DNA from: Candidatus Brocadiia bacterium
GTDB taxonomy: Bacteria; Planctomycetota; PUPC01; DSUN01
DNA: 5,516 nucleotides
Assembly (NCBI GenBank): GCA_016782825.1
Contig: JADHXT010000259.1
Coordinates: 1 to 5,516, forward strand
Reading direction: 5' to 3'
In this document: positions 5,493 through 5,516 of the stretch, in pieces
Numbering within the stretch: the stretch's first letter is position 1
Layout of the letters: each line of letters starts with the position of its first letter
Position numbers and translations under genes: made by a program
The notes under the pieces: model-generated
What the model saw: only the letters and a program-made list of their open reading frames with translations
Database searches by the model: none
What the model was told of the DNA's origin: nothing

Positions 5493-5516
5493 CTCCGCCT
5501 GCTCCCGCAGGCGGAG
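5493..5516. terminator. Strong 10-bp hairpin at the right edge
   Basis: CTCCGCCTGC (5493-5502) and GCAGGCGGAG (5507-5516) pair perfectly around a TCCC loop, and the stem may continue past the window. It follows a pyrimidine-rich stretch (5477-5496). A T-tract on the plus strand would lie outside the window. It may be a terminator for the three-gene run or for a convergent neighbour, or a dispersed palindromic repeat. Confidence 0.4.

Noticed and set aside
1..5516. CRISPR arrays, tRNA or rRNA genes
   Set aside because: No regularly spaced repeats, cloverleaf-like arms or conserved rRNA stretches were seen on either strand by eye.

Overview
The window is high-GC bacterial DNA with three parts: two transposase remnants (1-2238), a run of three same-strand genes for exported proteins (2274-5378), and a short hairpin-rich tail (5379-5516). 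The gene style suggests a Planctomycetota/PVC-type or Hydrogenedentota-like bacterium: Tat-exported sugar-isomerase-fold proteins, a Tat-exported aldo/keto reductase relative, and a DUF1080 protein joined to multihaem cytochrome motifs. This placement is inference from gene content; no taxonomic marker is present.

Region 1 (1-1671). The real gene lies on the minus strand and runs off the left edge. It is an IS1182-type DDE transposase starting at 1504, with 501 codons visible without a stop, an intact D150/D342/E472 triad and the Y-(2)-R-(3)-E-(6)-K signature. A plausible minus-strand promoter lies at 1577-1549. Region 2 (1672-2238) is a plus-strand internal fragment of an unrelated DDE transposase. 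It keeps the region around two acidic residues but lacks the N-terminus and the C-terminal part with the third.

Region 3 (2274-5378) holds the cellular genes. A promoter-like element (TTGCTC, 17 bp, TATAAT) sits in the tail of the transposase fragment. It precedes (i) a Tat-targeted lipoprotein of the D-tagatose/D-psicose 3-epimerase family with all metal- and substrate-binding residues present; (ii) a Tat-targeted aldo/keto-reductase-fold protein in which only the Asp of the usual catalytic tetrad is recognisable; and (iii) a secreted protein with an N-terminal DUF1080 (3-keto-disaccharide-hydrolase-like) domain and a C-terminal domain with four CXXCH haem motifs. Genes (i) and (ii) are 37 bp apart. 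Gene (iii) follows a 110-bp gap with a compact hairpin and a nested two-stem structure that ends 1 bp before its Shine-Dalgarno sequence.

All three products appear to act outside the cytoplasm. Together they suggest an extracytoplasmic sugar-processing module, perhaps for 3-keto-sugars or rare ketoses, with a c-type cytochrome to move electrons. The domain identities are well supported. The pathway, the substrate and the redox coupling are inference. The tail holds two strong hairpins, one reaching the right edge, that could end transcription.
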